Source: Xenopus tropicalis (taxonomy: Eukaryota; Chordata; Amphibia; Anura; Pipidae). From it: a DNA stretch of 64,000 bases. A model generated the notes under the pieces. It was not told where the DNA came from. It saw only the letters and a list, made by a program, of their open reading frames with translations, and searched no databases. Numbering within the stretch: position 1 is the first letter of the stretch; every line of letters begins with the position of its first letter. Position numbers and translations under genes: made by a program. Shown in pieces: positions 34,927 to 46,349 of the stretch. Location: contig NC_030678.2 of assembly GCF_000004195.4 (NCBI RefSeq), positions 84,976,904-85,040,903 of the forward strand. Direction: 5' to 3'.

Positions 34927-35350
34927 CCTTCTGTCCAAAACCAACCAATGAGAAGGAGAAACTACTCCATAAGTTGGATGTGGTCAGGGCACTTCGCACC
35001 TATCTTGAGATCAGCTGACTACAGACAGTCGGATAGTCTACGGATATCATATGCTACGACATACAAGGGAAAAGCCGTATCTAAGAGAACCATAGCCCGT
35101 TGGCTAGTAGAGGCTATTCATATGGCTTATGACCACAGAAACACGCCAAGACGATCTTCAGTGAAAGACCACTATACATGAGCACAGAGTACCTCATGGG
35201 CACTGCAGAACATGGCATCCGCAGACCAGATCTGCAGAGCAGCCACTTGGGTGTCACCAAATACCATTATCAAGTTTTACAAGTTGAATGTTCATGCCTC
35301 TCAGCCGGCCGTGTTTGGCCGAAAAGTTTTACAGGCTGCTGCGGCATAGT
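34927..35350 (+). pseudogene. DIRS tyrosine recombinase, C-terminal part
   Basis: Resumes the recombinase after the insertion: 'LRISYATTYKGKAVSKRTIA' (35030-35090), then 'HMAYDHRNTPRRSSVKDHYT' ending in a stop at 35179-35181 where the H-x-x-R box should continue. After a frame change come 'ICRAATWVSPNTIIKFYKLN' (35230-35290), including the Tyr region, and 'VFGRKVLQAAAA' at the end. Damaged by a stop and a frameshift in addition to the insertion. Confidence 0.82.
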
Positions 35351-35397
35351 GAGAATTAAACTATGTCCGGCATGTCCAGTTAAGGGACAGCTTTGGG

Positions 35398-35500
35398 ATG
35401 TCCCCTAACATCTGCACTGCCAGGAGGGCCACTACAGAAAAGGAGATCTTGTACTCACCGGAAAATCCTTTTCTTGTAGGCCCGAACTGTCAGTGCAGTA
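35398..35500. repeat. DIRS copy 2 internal complementary region
   Basis: 'ctgccaggagggccactaca' is the complement of the left end at 30450, and 'tactcaccggaaaatccttt' is the complement of the right end at 35735. They are fused as in a circle junction. Confidence 0.82.
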
Positions 35501-35766
35501 AGTCCCATCCAGGCCGATTTAGTATGGGCACCGGGACCTCTTTCTTGCTATCTTTCTACCTAATGCCTCTATCTGTACTGTCTCCACTGACCGAGCTTAC
35601 CAACAGAAGTGAGGGTTGAGACGAGCCTTAGATACAGTGGGAGGGACCAGGAGTTACCAAGTTTCAATTCTCTCTCCTTCCTCCAGAGGTGATTCAAGTC
35701 AAAACCCCTTTTGTTTAAGTTTGGGCCTACGAGAAAAGGATTTTCCGGTGAGTATGAAATTTCCTT

Positions 35767-36130
35767 ATCATGTTTTACTCTATCTGTTACAGCTTCACTT
35801 CAAAATGTTTCAAGATGTATGGAACACGAATGTTAAAGTGTCAGTCTTGGTATGTAAGGAAAATGAGATGTCAGCATTTTTTCCTCTGTAATGTTTGAAA
35901 TGTACCAACCTAACCATACACATGGCAGGTCAACAGCAACAGCAAACTGAACCTCATCCAAGGGGATATGTGGAAGACACTTTTATTATACCCAACAGCT
36001 TTAACACTATAATGAAATTATAGCTGGGACAGAGCCCCTGACCACTACAAATACCTTTGATTAATTGTAGGAAATGACCTACAGAACCGGGTTATGATTG
36101 TGAGCATTCTTAACCAAACTGCTATACAGC
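35767..36130. other. Unassigned sequence
   Basis: No gene or clear repeat recognised. Confidence 0.35.
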
Positions 36131-36463
36131 TATGGGATCTGTATTTATAAATCCGTTATCCAGAAAGTTCTAAATTATGGAAGGGCCTTCTCCCATAGAC
36201 TCAATTATAAGCAATTAATTCCAGTTTTTAAAATGATTTTCTTTTTCCTTGTAACAATGAAACAGTACCTTGTACTTGATCCCAACTAAGATCTACAGTA
36301 ATTAATCCTTATCGGAAGCAAAACAATCCTATTGAGTTTATTTAATGTTTTAATAATTGTATAGCAGAAGGTGTATGGTGATCTAAATTGCAGAACAAAA
36401 CCCTTTTCTGGAAAACCCCAGGCCCGAGCTTTCTGGATAACAGGTCCCATACCTGTATAATAC
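36130..36463. mobile_element. MITE family 'atccagaaagttct' (copy 1)
   Basis: 'tatgggatctgtatttataa' near 36132 is mirrored by 'aacaggtcccatacctgta' near 36440. The interior contains 'cagtaccttgtacttgatcc', shared with 48556-48800, and 'gttatccagaaag', shared with 38984. Foldback ends, non-coding; a common frog repeat type. Confidence 0.7.
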
Positions 36464-36967
36464 TTTCACATTTGGTCCTGCATTTGGCAGTTTTGATAGG
36501 TCTTTGTGTAGCGCTTTTGCTGCACATACACTCTGTTTAAACTAAAAATGCTGACAATTTCCATTACTTACACAGAAGGGTATTTAAAGACTTTAAAATG
36601 GCATGAGCCAACAGTAGCAAATGTTCTTTGGCACAGCACTTACTTGTTTTTATAGGGTGCATGGTGCATTCCTATCTCAGGCCACTTCCAAGCTGCACCT
36701 TCATTTCCAATTGAGTTTTATCCATGGAAGAAGTGGGTGAAATATTGCATTGTTAGAAAGCAGCTGTTCATCGAAAACCTGTGCCACATTTCTGCAATGG
36801 ATGAGTTAAAGGCATTTGCTGGTGTATGTTGGTGTGCTTCTCCCCTGGATAGGAGCCATAAATCTTTCAGAGGGCCAATTTAGTTAAGTGGTGCAATTTA
36901 CAGTAGCTCTTCATATCAGTTGCCAGGAAGTTAGTTGAGTGTGACATATATAATAAATGTTATTATA
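36464..36967. other. Unassigned sequence
   Basis: No gene or clear repeat recognised. Confidence 0.35.
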
Positions 36968-37437
36968 GGAGCAGTTCAGTGTAAAAATGACACTGGGTAA
37001 AATAGATAGATGCGCAAAATAAAAAAATGTTTTTAATATAGTTAGTTAGCCAAAAAGGTAATCTATAAATGCTAGGTGTCTAACATAATAGCCAGAACAC
37101 TACTTCCTCCTTTTCAGCTCTCTAAGCTGCTAGCAGTCAGTGACCAATCAGTAACTTGGGGGGGGCACATGGAACATAACTGTTCAGTTAGTTTGCATTA
37201 GAATCTGACCTGCTTGCTCACAAATTAACTGAACAGTTATGTTCCATGTGCCCCCCCTAAAGTTGCTGACTAACTAAGAGTTTAGTGAGCTGAAAGCTGA
37301 GTTCTGGCTATTATGTAAGACATCTGTCTACTCCAGCCTTTATAGATTACATTTCTGCCTAACTATATTGCAAATATCTTTTTATTTTGCGCAGTCTATC
37401 TAATTTACCCAGTTTCATTTCCACACTGAACTGTTCT
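36968..37437. mobile_element. Palindromic MITE (about 470 bp)
   Basis: The ends 'gagcagttcagtgt' (36969) and 'acactgaactgttc' (37423) are inverted. The arms continue inward to a strong internal palindrome: 'ggcacatggaacataactgt' at 37164 against its complement at about 37232, with runs of G and C. Much of the element pairs with itself. Confidence 0.8.
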
Positions 37438-38451
37438 TTTAAGACCTCTGTCTTTGAATTTCTAGAATTTCAGTATTGCGCTGTATTATAGCTCGATAAT
37501 AACTCAATCATCAGGAGTCAGCTTTCACAGTGGCCAAACATAGCAAACTTGTGCCTAAAAAAATCACTCACAGATGTCATATTGACATCAACCACCAGAA
37601 ATAGCAATACCTGAACACTGAAGATTTTGGATTATGTTCAAATTGCATATGGTGTTAGGTGTCCAGTAGAAAGGCATTGCAGGGAAATAAGTCGCCCAGA
37701 GTAGCAGAGATTTAACCACAGGCGACTAATCTCCCCGTGGGACATCAGCCTAAGACAACTATTGTGGGTACCCATTTTGGGCTAACAGCTCTTTTACACC
37801 AGACATTTATGCTTGGCAACACATAATTTAAATAATAAAATCATTACACAGTGTAATAAATACACAGGACTGTGCATGATGTACTATAACGCTAATATGG
37901 ACGTTATTTCAGTGCTGCCTTTTTTTCCCTTAATCTCCCAAAAAGCACAATTTAGTCCCATTTCAGCTTCACCTACAGAGCATGGAAAAATTTTTTTGGA
38001 TACGGTGTTCAAATGCATACCTTGATCTTTCACTGTCAATTTAAAGGGGCAGTTTACATAAAGCTGAACTCCATCTTTGTCTAATGCCTTTTTGTATACT
38101 AAGCTGGAAGATGCTTTCCATCATCTGTAGTGATCTGTGGGGCTACATTGTGGGTGGGCAGTCTGCAGTATGGATTATGGCGCTGGCAAGGTGGATGGTA
38201 ATGTATTGGAAGAGTAGCAGTGCTTTATGTCCTTGCTCTGTTCCTGTATATATAGGGCCTGGGTTGTCTGTAGGGGCTCTGTACAATTCAGCATACTGCA
38301 GTCCTCTCCAGCTTGCCTTTGAAAAATAATTAGAAACAGATAAAAAGTAATTGTTCCATCATGATGGCTGCTGTATCCTTATTAGCATCTTATCTTATTG
38401 AAATAAGTTGCATTCGATTTCTATAGAGTAAGAATTGTGTCTTCTCAACTA
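37438..38451. other. Mostly unassigned; fragment of TTAA hairpin family at 37685-37745
   Basis: 'ataagtcgccc' (37688) and 'ggcgactaatctccccgtgg' (37722) match the arms of the hairpin MITE at 43798-44135, so a short relic of that family lies here. No gene is recognised in the rest. Confidence 0.4.
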
Positions 38452-38612
38452 AGGGGGTTATGTAACGAAAGGTACTAAGTTTGCCCAGGAGCAGTAACCA
38501 ATAGCAACCAATCAGCAGGTTGTATTTACTGATCACCTGTTTAAAAGCAAACATTTTATTGGTTGCTATGGGTTACTGCTACTGGGCAAGCTCAATGCCT
38601 TTTATTATGTTA
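38452..38612. mobile_element. Foldback MITE (160 bp)
   Basis: 'agtttgcccaggagcagtaa' plus 'ccaatagcaaccaatcag' is mirrored by 'attggttgctatgggttact' plus 'gctactgggcaagct'. Nearly the whole element pairs, with a loop of about 45 nt. Confidence 0.8.
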
Positions 38613-38983
38613 TGTATTTTTAATATGTAAAAAAAAATATGTATTTTAATATGTAAAATTCTTTACAGGTGGAAGAAGTATGTACAAACACAAAAGAAGC
38701 TATTGAAATTGCAGCCGCTCACCCATGCACTAGGTTTTATTAAACTTGTAGCTAATCTTTCAAAGTCTCAATAGAAACCGAGCTTGCCCAGAGATTCATG
38801 AAATCCAGGTGTTAGTAAGTTTCTATATCTCTGCACCCATAAATGACTGTGTTTTCTCTGAGAGGAGACGTCTGTATATTTGACTATGAATTACTCACAT
38901 ATTAATGTATTACTTCTTTGGAAGTAGCAGTCTTGGGCCTGGTATGAAAATAATTCAGTCAAAAATTGTACATAGTTTCTAAT

Positions 38984-39160
38984 GACAGGTATGGGATCCC
39001 TTATCCGAAAACCTATTATCCAGAAAGCTCTGAATTACAGAAAGCCTGTCTCTCTTTCAAGCCAGTATTAAAGTGGAACAGGAGTGAGATTCATGAATGG
39101 TGTTTGTGGAAGAAGAACTACCACCAATTAACACAAGGTGGCACCCTGATGTAAGCCGAA
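38984..39160. mobile_element. MITE family 'atccagaaagctct' (copy 2, truncated)
   Basis: Starts 'acaggtatgggatcccttat' and continues 'ccagaaagctctgaattac'. The similarity fades after about 80 bp, and the opposite end is missing. Confidence 0.6.
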
Positions 39161-40632
39161 AGCCTCTGAGTCTGATTAGCAGCACTTTACATTTTATGTT
39201 TATTGGAAAACAACAATACAAATAACAAAATAAATTGCTTGTTTAAGCTCCTGTGGGTACTTTGACTATTTCTCTTGGTAAACTGAAATCCAAGTAATAG
39301 CTTAAATTTTTCTTTTGTCGGGTCGTTGCAGAAGGTTATACAGATTATTATAGAACATTATATTGAATCTTTCTATCTAATTTTGTGCCACAGGGGAAAT
39401 GCTTATAAATAAATGAATGGCTTTATGTGTATTTAAATGTAATATACTGTTAGCCTTCTTCAATGGATAAAACAATTTTTCAATGGATAAAACTATATTT
39501 ACTAATTATTTAAATCAGATCCTGGTGATGCACTGATTTTTGTGCTCCAACAGCAACTGATGGGCCATGGACATAGCAGTCGTAGTGTATATACACAATA
39601 TTGATCTGTGCTCTGCCACTATTGAAATGATACCATCAAATCACTGGCACAGTGCCTTTTATAATGACAAAGCAATCTCTAAATGCTGATAGATATCACT
39701 CGCTATAGAATTGATGGGTATCTTTCTTATGGGAATAATGCACCATTTTGTATAAGGAAATGCCCCACTGTGTGATTCTAGGCAAAGAGCTTTATAGCTC
39801 AGCATTTGCACTCAAGGATTAGGCAGGTGTTGCTTGAAGGCACTGACTGCTGCATTAACAATCAACAAAAGCAATACCCATATTATCCACAAGTGCAACA
39901 CATGTTAAAGCAATAGTCTTATTGCCTGAGGAACTATTATATGCTCTGGTGCCAAAATACCTAGCGTTTTATTGCCCAACTGAATATAGTGCCTACCAAC
40001 TGGGCACTCATAATACTGTGCATATCCCAGCTATAAGCATATCTGTAATAATTCTCCCGCAGGGTAGTACACTAACAATTGCACAACTGATGGTGGTCAA
40101 TTATGGATCAGTTATGAGCAAGAGCACTGCTTTGTTAAAATCTTCCCCTGTCTTTCCCGGGAAAGTTGATCTACTCGAAATGATTTTCCTTACGAAATTT
40201 TATATCTTTCATTATGAACCCACAGTACCAATAAGTATTTGTTTAGGGCACTAGATTCAACTATAAAAGGCTTTATATAGTTAGAGAAAATGGCCAAGAT
40301 TAGAACTTAAGACAGTGCAACCCCCAATAAGTGGTAAAGGCGTGGCTCTACCTCATTTTGATAGATACAACCCTGCTCGTCAGTTCATCTATGTGCACTG
40401 TTGGCTGGCCCTGTGATTAGATAATTGGGCCTTTGTTTTGGAAGCCACTATAGAGGTATATCCCTATTCTGCAACAATACTTCCTATTAGAACAGTCCTT
40501 TCAGAAAACATTAAAACTTACTCAAAATAAGCAGTCCAAATGGGCCCCTCTTTGGGGTAACAAGAACTTTCAACACTTCCATTCTGTGCCTGAGCTAGGT
40601 AGGCAGCAGCAGGAGTGAAAACCTTAAGAGAC
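39161..40632. other. Unassigned sequence
   Basis: About 1.5 kb without any recognisable gene, repeat or palindrome. A 110-codon frame at 39922-40254 shows no domain and is not called. Confidence 0.35.
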
Positions 40633-41062
40633 ATTAGGGCTCATTTAAATATGCAAGTGCAGTGAGCAAAGAGCAATTTCAGACACTATTGTCATGTATT
40701 TTACCCACAGTGCACCGTTCACTCCAGGATTTCAGCATCATTGAGGACACAAATGGACAAAACGAGGCGTAACTGCACAGAATACCAAAGAGACCATCTG
40801 GTGTAATTTCCAATGTTGGGTGTGCAAGTAATTTGTGTGCCACATCTTTTTGTGCTACACTGAATGACGCATGGTGTGAAGGGAACCCAGGAGCTACCCC
40901 TTGGTAAGGAGGTGGCAAGGTTCCCCTGCATTTCAGAATGGAAGGAAGAAGGAACTGAGCAGCCCATAGCACATGTATACGGAATTGTAAGGAGCGCCTA
41001 ATTTACTGTGCGCAAAAGCACGAGTTGCCCACTGCTCTTGCTGTTGTAAATGAGCCCTATTA
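40633..41062. mobile_element. MITE with ends TAGGGCTCATTT / AAATGAGCCCTA
   Basis: 'agtgcagtgagcaaagagca' near the left end pairs with 'actgctcttgctgttgtaaa' near the right. The inverted ends are about 40 bp with mismatches. Interior non-coding. Confidence 0.7.
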
Positions 41063-41374
41063 TCTCAAATGGGGAATGTGAGCATGTTAATGCTGTTGGT
41101 AACTTATTTCTATTTTGAGCATGACACAGGGGTTTTGGCGGAAGCTGCTGGAATTATGCTGAAATTGTATACCCATTCCCCAATATATTATCATCCAGTC
41201 TAGGTCTTTTGGGAATAATTGGCACTCTTTATTATTATTTACTATTATTACAACCTTCTGTCAGACTCACACTAAGAAAGCGATATGATTAAGATATTAT
41301 TACACTGGAAATCAACTGTGGCTCCCACATTGACTTTTTGGAGGAAAAAAAAAAACTCTTTGCCTGAACAGGAA

Positions 41375-41625
41375 CTTGTTTACCAAGCCCATGGCTGTCC
41401 TGCCAAGTTTGAGGCTATTTGAGGAACATGGCTAGAGGCAACTGAACTTAATTGATTGAGTTCTACACATTGCAAATGACTCTCTACTTCTCCTCTGCTC
41501 CCCACCCCAGCCCCCTTCTCTTCTTCTTCTCCTTCATCTGTTCTCTCTCTACTATCTACTCTCTTGGGTGTTTCCCACATTGTTCTGTTATAATAAAAAT
41601 TCAAATAAAGCCTTAAAAAAAAGAA
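41375..41625 (+). mobile_element. Possible 3' end of a truncated retrotransposon
   Basis: The block has a pyrimidine-rich tract and ends 'attcaaataaagcc' followed by an A-run at 41614-41621, resembling a LINE 3' UTR with polyadenylation signal. No coding part or target duplication was found. Confidence 0.3.
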
Positions 41626-42769
41626 GATAGGCTTCTTCATTTACAAAGGGAAGTAAAGAAAAAGGACAGAGTGCCCTTATTTTATCTGTATTCCCATTCC
41701 TGTCATAAGAATCAAAATGTTGAAAAAAGATCAGGGTTGCTAGTTCAACCCCAATAGATTTGCCTTTTCAAATAAAGATGTTAGGAAAGACAGCACTGTG
41801 TTGGCATGTATGGGAAAAGCTGACTTTAAGCGCACCCCTGGAGTAAGCTGTTGCTAATGGTAGATGTGTGCTCCAATAGTTAATAATGTTAAGTGCTTTA
41901 ATCTAGTGGCACTAGTCTAGGGGCCCAGCTGAACAATAATATGTGTGGATACCCTTTGCTTGTAGTCCCACTACGAGAACACAGCGTGCAGAAGGGTATT
42001 GCCACATAAAGGTAAATACCATTATTGCTACATAGCTCTATTAGTTAAGCCAATGATTTACAACATTGTTTTCTAAAGAATTTATTGTGCCCCCTGTGCT
42101 AAGCTGTAGCAGTATTATGCTCATAGGAATATTTCTGACCCATGGAGTCAATGAAGCCCTTGCTCTGTTAACCTCCTATTGGTATTTTGGTCCTGAAAGT
42201 AAGGTTCTGTACAGCTTTATACTAAAATAGAGCTAGATAAGTTTAATGTACCATTTGTGCAACCTTTATAGGCTGTAAGTGATGTCAGCAGGAAAGATAT
42301 AAAGAGATTAAAGCAATAACAGAAAATTATGGGCTTTTACAACAGCTTTTAACATTGATTTAGTGAGGCCATCATTCAAAACAATTTAGTTTGAGCCAAA
42401 GCTATGTCAAGAAGTACTGCCTTTTTCAGATAGAGGGTAAAAAAAAGAAGGGAAAGACCCTGCAGACAGTGTTGGACTGGGGTACCTGGGGCCTGCCAGA
42501 AAACCTCACAACAGGGGCCCACCAATCACATTAGTGCACTTGCTGCTGTGACCCACACCCTGCTATGTATAAAGATGAGGAAACTGTTTCAGTGTCAGTG
42601 GGAGTAAAGCTTTGAGGCCCCAAAAAATGCACTGTTCTTACTGCAACCTTTTTAGCTCCTTTGCCACACCCTTTAGTCATAATTAACCTGGCATACCAGT
42701 AAGTTCACTGCAAAAAATAAATCATGAGCACATTAACCCTATACATGCCAGTAGCAATGGATTACGAAC
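41626..42769. other. Unassigned; possible repeat end at 42470
   Basis: 'cagtgttggactggggtac' (42467) plus 'ggggcccaccaatcac' resembles a frequent frog hAT-derived repeat, unbounded here. No gene. Confidence 0.35.
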
Positions 42770-43690
42770 ACATTACATAGATAGTCTAACAAGTCCAACC
42801 CTTCCAAGTAAACCCAGCACACACAAACCTATACTTACCTATCTATACACTCACATACATAAACCATATATACAACCACTAATACTAACTGTAGATATTA
42901 GTATCACAATAGCCTTGGATACTATGCTTGTTCAAGAACTCATCCAGGCCCCTCTTAAAGGAGAAGGAAAGCTAGTAAAGAGTTAATCTCAAGCTGCAGG
43001 CATACCTTCAGTTATCTCAATAGTGCCCTTAAGTCTCCCCATATTTCACCTGTTCAGAAGATCTGAAGCCAAACAGGAAGAATAAACGCTGAGCTGTGTA
43101 AAGAAAGTTCCCATAATGCCTCACTCCTGTACAGACATGCAGACCAAACTGAACATGCTCAGTTAGTAAGACTATGGGGCACATTCATGAAAACACGAGT
43201 TCAAATCGGGATAAATTCGGATTGGATGCGATAATTTCTTAAGATCGCAAATATCACGAATATGCTTACGAAAAAACCATATTAGTCACGATAATATCGT
43301 ATTGGCGATCCAAAAGTCATGAAATTTTCGTACCGAACGATTGTAAAATGCGGGAAAACCTTTCCGACTTTGATCCTTCTGTACGTGATTTTTGAAGCCT
43401 CCCATAGGAATCAATGGCACTCTGCAGCTCCAACCTGGCCCAAGGAAAGTCACGATAACGAAGCTTGAATGAATCAGAAACTATCTTACTCTGCACGACA
43501 ATACGATAATCTGCCATTACAACATCACTAGGAAGGGCATTCCACAACCTCACTGCCCTAATCTAAAGGGGTGGCCTCTGGTGCGTTGATCGTTTTTATG
43601 GGAAAAAAGAACACCCCCTATCTGCCTATAATCCCCTCTAATGTACTTGTACAGAGTAATCATGTCCCCTCGCAAGCGCCTCTTTTCCAT
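42770..43690 (-). mobile_element. CR1-like LINE 3' fragment, interrupted
   Basis: 42785-42957 and 43510-43689 match the 3' end and terminal coding portion of the LINE at 53282-55878 (for example 'actgtagatattagtatcac' and 'atcactaggaagggcattc'). Between them sit unrelated MITE sequences. The fragment is also 5'-truncated at 43689 and contains an internal deletion of the region coding 'FHLKQRRWFF'. Confidence 0.85.
42956..43510. mobile_element. Nested MITE sequences inside the CR1 fragment
   Basis: 42956 begins TTAAAGGAGAAGGAAAGC, a T2-type end, placed at a TTAA that the intact CR1 copy also has ('cctcttaaaggc'). From about 43176, 'ggggcacattcatgaaaaca' starts a different MITE with many 'cgata/tatcg' blocks, ending near 'gcttgaatgaatc' at 43475. 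The right end of the T2 element is not found, so it appears truncated. Confidence 0.6.
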
Positions 43691-43797
43691 TAACTTTAGA
43701 CACACACATATACCAATGAATGGATTTCATTTACGTGTAACAACTGCTTTGAAGTGATATCTTTTATTGGATTAGTTGGGTACAAGTTCAAGCTTAA

Positions 43798-44135
43798 GGG
43801 CTCTGGCACACAGGGAGATTAGTCGCCCGCGACAAAACTCCCTGTTCACGGGCGACTAATCTCCCCGAGTTGCCTTCCCCTGCCATCCCACCGGCGAAAA
43901 TGTAAGTCGCTGGTGGGATGGCACACGCGGCTGCGCGATTTTGCGCATATCGCCGAAGTTGCCTTGTGAGGCTTTTTCGGCGATATGCGTGAAAACGCGC
44001 CGCCGCGTGTGCCATCCCACCGGCGACTTACATTTTCGCCGGTGGGATGGCAGGTGAAGGCAACTCGGGGAGATTAGTCGCCCACGAACAGGGAGTTTTG
44101 TCGCATGCGACTAATCTCCCCATGTGCCAGAGCCC
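43798..44135. mobile_element. GC-rich hairpin MITE with TTAA duplication (338 bp)
   Basis: Bounded by TTAA at 43794-43797 and 44136-44139. GGGCTCTGGCACA at the left is the exact inverse of TGTGCCAGAGCCC at the right. Nearly the whole element is self-complementary: 'gggagattagtcgcc', 'ccatcccaccggcgaaaatg' and 'ggcacacgcg' all recur inverted, and extra short inverted repeats occur within each arm. The apparent 73-codon frame (43794-44015 minus) is a by-product. The TTAA target suggests mobilisation by a piggyBac-type enzyme. Confidence 0.88.
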
Positions 44136-44400
44136 TTAAAGGTTATTTCTAGCTTTCATCAGGCACAGGTTGTTAAGGTATGGAGCAGTGTTGTAACTAA
44201 AATACACATTTATCATCTACAACAGGTTTTAGTGAGGCCTTCAGTATTTTTTACCATACATTAATAGCTTTATTATTTTTAAATATACCATGTTGATATT
44301 ACATTTATATAAGAGCAATGACACATTCCATGAGAGATACCCCTGTGGCAGACTTCAAGTTTGTCTGACTAATGTCTCCTGTGAAGGAAAATGGTACTAG
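44136..44400. other. Unassigned sequence
   Basis: AT-rich, no feature recognised. Confidence 0.3.
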
Positions 44401-44650
44401 AAAAAGACTTAGTAACATAGTAAGTTAGGTCGAAAAAGTACATATGTCCAACAAGTTCACCTACCTAATTGCTAGTTGATCCAGTGGAAGGCAAAAAACC
44501 CCATCTGAAAAAATTCCTTCCTGAGATGACAATCAGGCCAGTCCCTGAATCAACTTGTGCTAAGAGCTATCTCCCATTAACCTGTTTTATCATTTGATAA
44601 AACATCCAACCCCTTCTTTAAGTTATCTAATGTATCAGACTTTACAAAGA
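44400..44650 (-). mobile_element. CR1/L2-type LINE 3' end fragment
   Basis: 'agtaacatagtaagttaggt' followed by 'cgaaaaagtacatatgtcca' and 'caagttcacctacc' parallels the tail of the 53282 LINE ('agttacatag...gttgaaaaaagac...tccatcaagttcaacc'). The body differs, so this is a related subfamily. Confidence 0.65.
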
Positions 44651-44797
44651 AGATTCGGTCCAAGTGCTAATAAGCTCTCAATTCACTAATTTTTTTAAAT
44701 ACATTTTTGAATTATTTAGACACAAAAAAGTGTGATTCCTGTTTCTATTTCTCAATTACATTAAAAAACACAAAAACATTTTTTGTTACCCAGACAT

Positions 44798-46349
44798 ATA
44801 CAAAAAAATAAAGACATCCTAGATCTGAATGAAATATTCTTATTAAATACTTTGGTCTTTACATAGTTGAATGTGCTGACAACAAAATCACACAAAAATT
44901 ATCAATGGAAATTAATCAACTCATGGAGGTCTGGATTTGGAGTCACACTCAAAATTAAAGTGGAAAAAAACACTACAGGCTGATCCAACTTTGATGTAAT
45001 GTCCTTAAAACAAGTCAAAATGAGGGTCAGTACTGTGTATGGCCTCCACATGCCTGTATGGCCTCCCTACAGCGCCTGTCCATGCTCATGATGAGGTGGC
45101 AGATGGTCTCCTGGGGGATCTCCTCCCAGACCTGGACTAAAGCATCCACCAACTCTTGGACAGTCTGTGGTGCAACGTGGCGTTGGTGGATGGAGCAAGA
45201 CATGATGTCCCAGATGTGCTCAGTTAGATTCAGGTCTGGGGAACGGGCGGGCCAGTCCATAGCATCAATGCCTTCGTCCTGCAGGAACTGCTAACACACT
45301 AGCCACATGAGGTCTAGCATTGTCTTGCATTAGGAGGAACCCAGGGCCAACTACACCAGCATATGGTCTCATAAGGGGTCTGAGGATCTCATCTTGGTAC
45401 CTAATGGCAGTCAGGCTACCTCTGGCGAGCACATGGTGGGCTGTATGGCCCCCCAAAGAAATGCTTCCCCACACCATTACTGACCCACTGCCAAACCGCT
45501 CATACTGAAGGATGTTGCAGGCAGCAGAACGTTCTCCACAGCATCTCCAGACTCTGTCACATCTGTCACATGTGCTCAGTGTGAACCTGCTTTCATCAGT
45601 GAAAAGCACAGAGTGCCAGTGGCGAATTTGCCAATCTTGGTGTTCTCTGGCAAATGCCAAATGTCCAGCATGGTGTTGGGCTGTAAGCAAAACCCCCACC
45701 TGTGGACGCTGGGCCCTCATACCACCCTCATGGAGTCTGTTTCTGACCGTTTGAGCAGACACATGCACATTTGTGGCCCACTGGAGGTCATTTTGCAGGG
45801 CTCTGGCAGAGCTCCTCCTGTTCCTCCTTGCACAAAGGTGGAGGTAGCGGTCCTGCTGCTGGGTTGTTGCCCTCCTATGGCCTTCTCCACGTCTCCTGAT
45901 GTACTGGCCTGTCTCCTGGTAGCGCCTCCATGCTCTGGACACTATGCTGACAGACACAGCAAGCCTTCTTGCCACAGCTCGCATTGATGTGCCATCCTGG
46001 ATGAGCTGCACTATCTGAGCCATTTGTGTGGGTTGTAGACTCCGTCTCCTGCTACCACTAGAGTGAAAGCACCGCCAGCATTCAAAAGTAACTAAAACAT
46101 CAGCCAGAAAGCATAGGAAATGAGAAGTGGTCTGTGGTCACCACCTGCAGAACCACTCCTTTATTGGGGATTTCTTGCTAATTGCCTATAATTTCCACCT
46201 GTTGTCTATTCCATTTGCACAACAGCATGTGAAATTGATTGTCAATCAGTGTTGCTACCTAAGTGGACAATTTGATTTCACAGAAGTGTGATTGACTTGG
46301 AGTTACATTGTGTTGTTTAAGTGTTCCCTTTATTTTTTTGAGCAGTATA
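44798..46349 (-). mobile_element. Tc1-like transposon, family B
   Basis: The right end 'gtgttccctttatttttttg' plus 'agcagtata' lies at 46320-46349. The left end retains 'acatatacaaaaaaataaag' at 44795-44814, but the TIR block corresponding to 'ggaacacttaaac' is deleted there. The interior holds one transposase on the minus strand. The type looks like a Tc1 lineage I know from many fish genomes; this is recognition from memory, not a search result. Confidence 0.85.
45027..46023 (-). pseudogene. Tc1-family transposase (family B), frameshifted
   Basis: From 46023 the frame reads [20 protein letters not shown] (DNA-binding helix-turn-helix), then '[20 protein letters not shown]'. The catalytic domain follows: '[12 protein letters not shown]' with the first Asp and '[13 protein letters not shown]' with the second Asp. 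The frame breaks near 45290 ('[10 protein letters not shown]') and continues from 45260 as 'MDWPARSPDLNLTEHIWDIM', where Glu of 'TEHIW' is the third acidic residue, to a stop at 45027. The usual start about 15 codons upstream is lost (its ATG reads otherwise), so the N-terminus is also defective. All three catalytic residues persist. Confidence 0.9.

Larger units (their letters stand above)
30447..35766 (+). mobile_element. DIRS-like retrotransposon with coding relics (copy 2)
   Basis: The left end 'tagtggccctcctgtcagtg' and right end 'agaaaaggattttccggtga' are both repeated, inverted and fused, in an internal complementary region at about 35398-35500. Inverted terminal repeats share 'tgaatcacctctggaggaag' (30494) and its complement (about 35672-35691). 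Inside, in order, are gag-like, RT/RNase H and tyrosine-recombinase relics, the standard DIRS order. The termini resemble those of copy 1 ('gagaaaagga..ggtgagta'), so both belong to related lineages. A 701-bp insertion splits the recombinase. Confidence 0.88.

Noticed and set aside
39922..40254. 110-codon frame
   Set aside because: No recognisable domain, no flanking splice structure, and the length is plausible by chance in a 64-kb window.
43794..44015. 73-codon minus-strand frame in the GC-rich hairpin
   Set aside because: It lies entirely in one arm of a palindromic MITE, with no domain and no support.
45320..45987. Plus-strand frames opposite the Tc1 family B transposase
   Set aside because: They are antisense shadows of a recognised transposase with a DDE triad on the minus strand.
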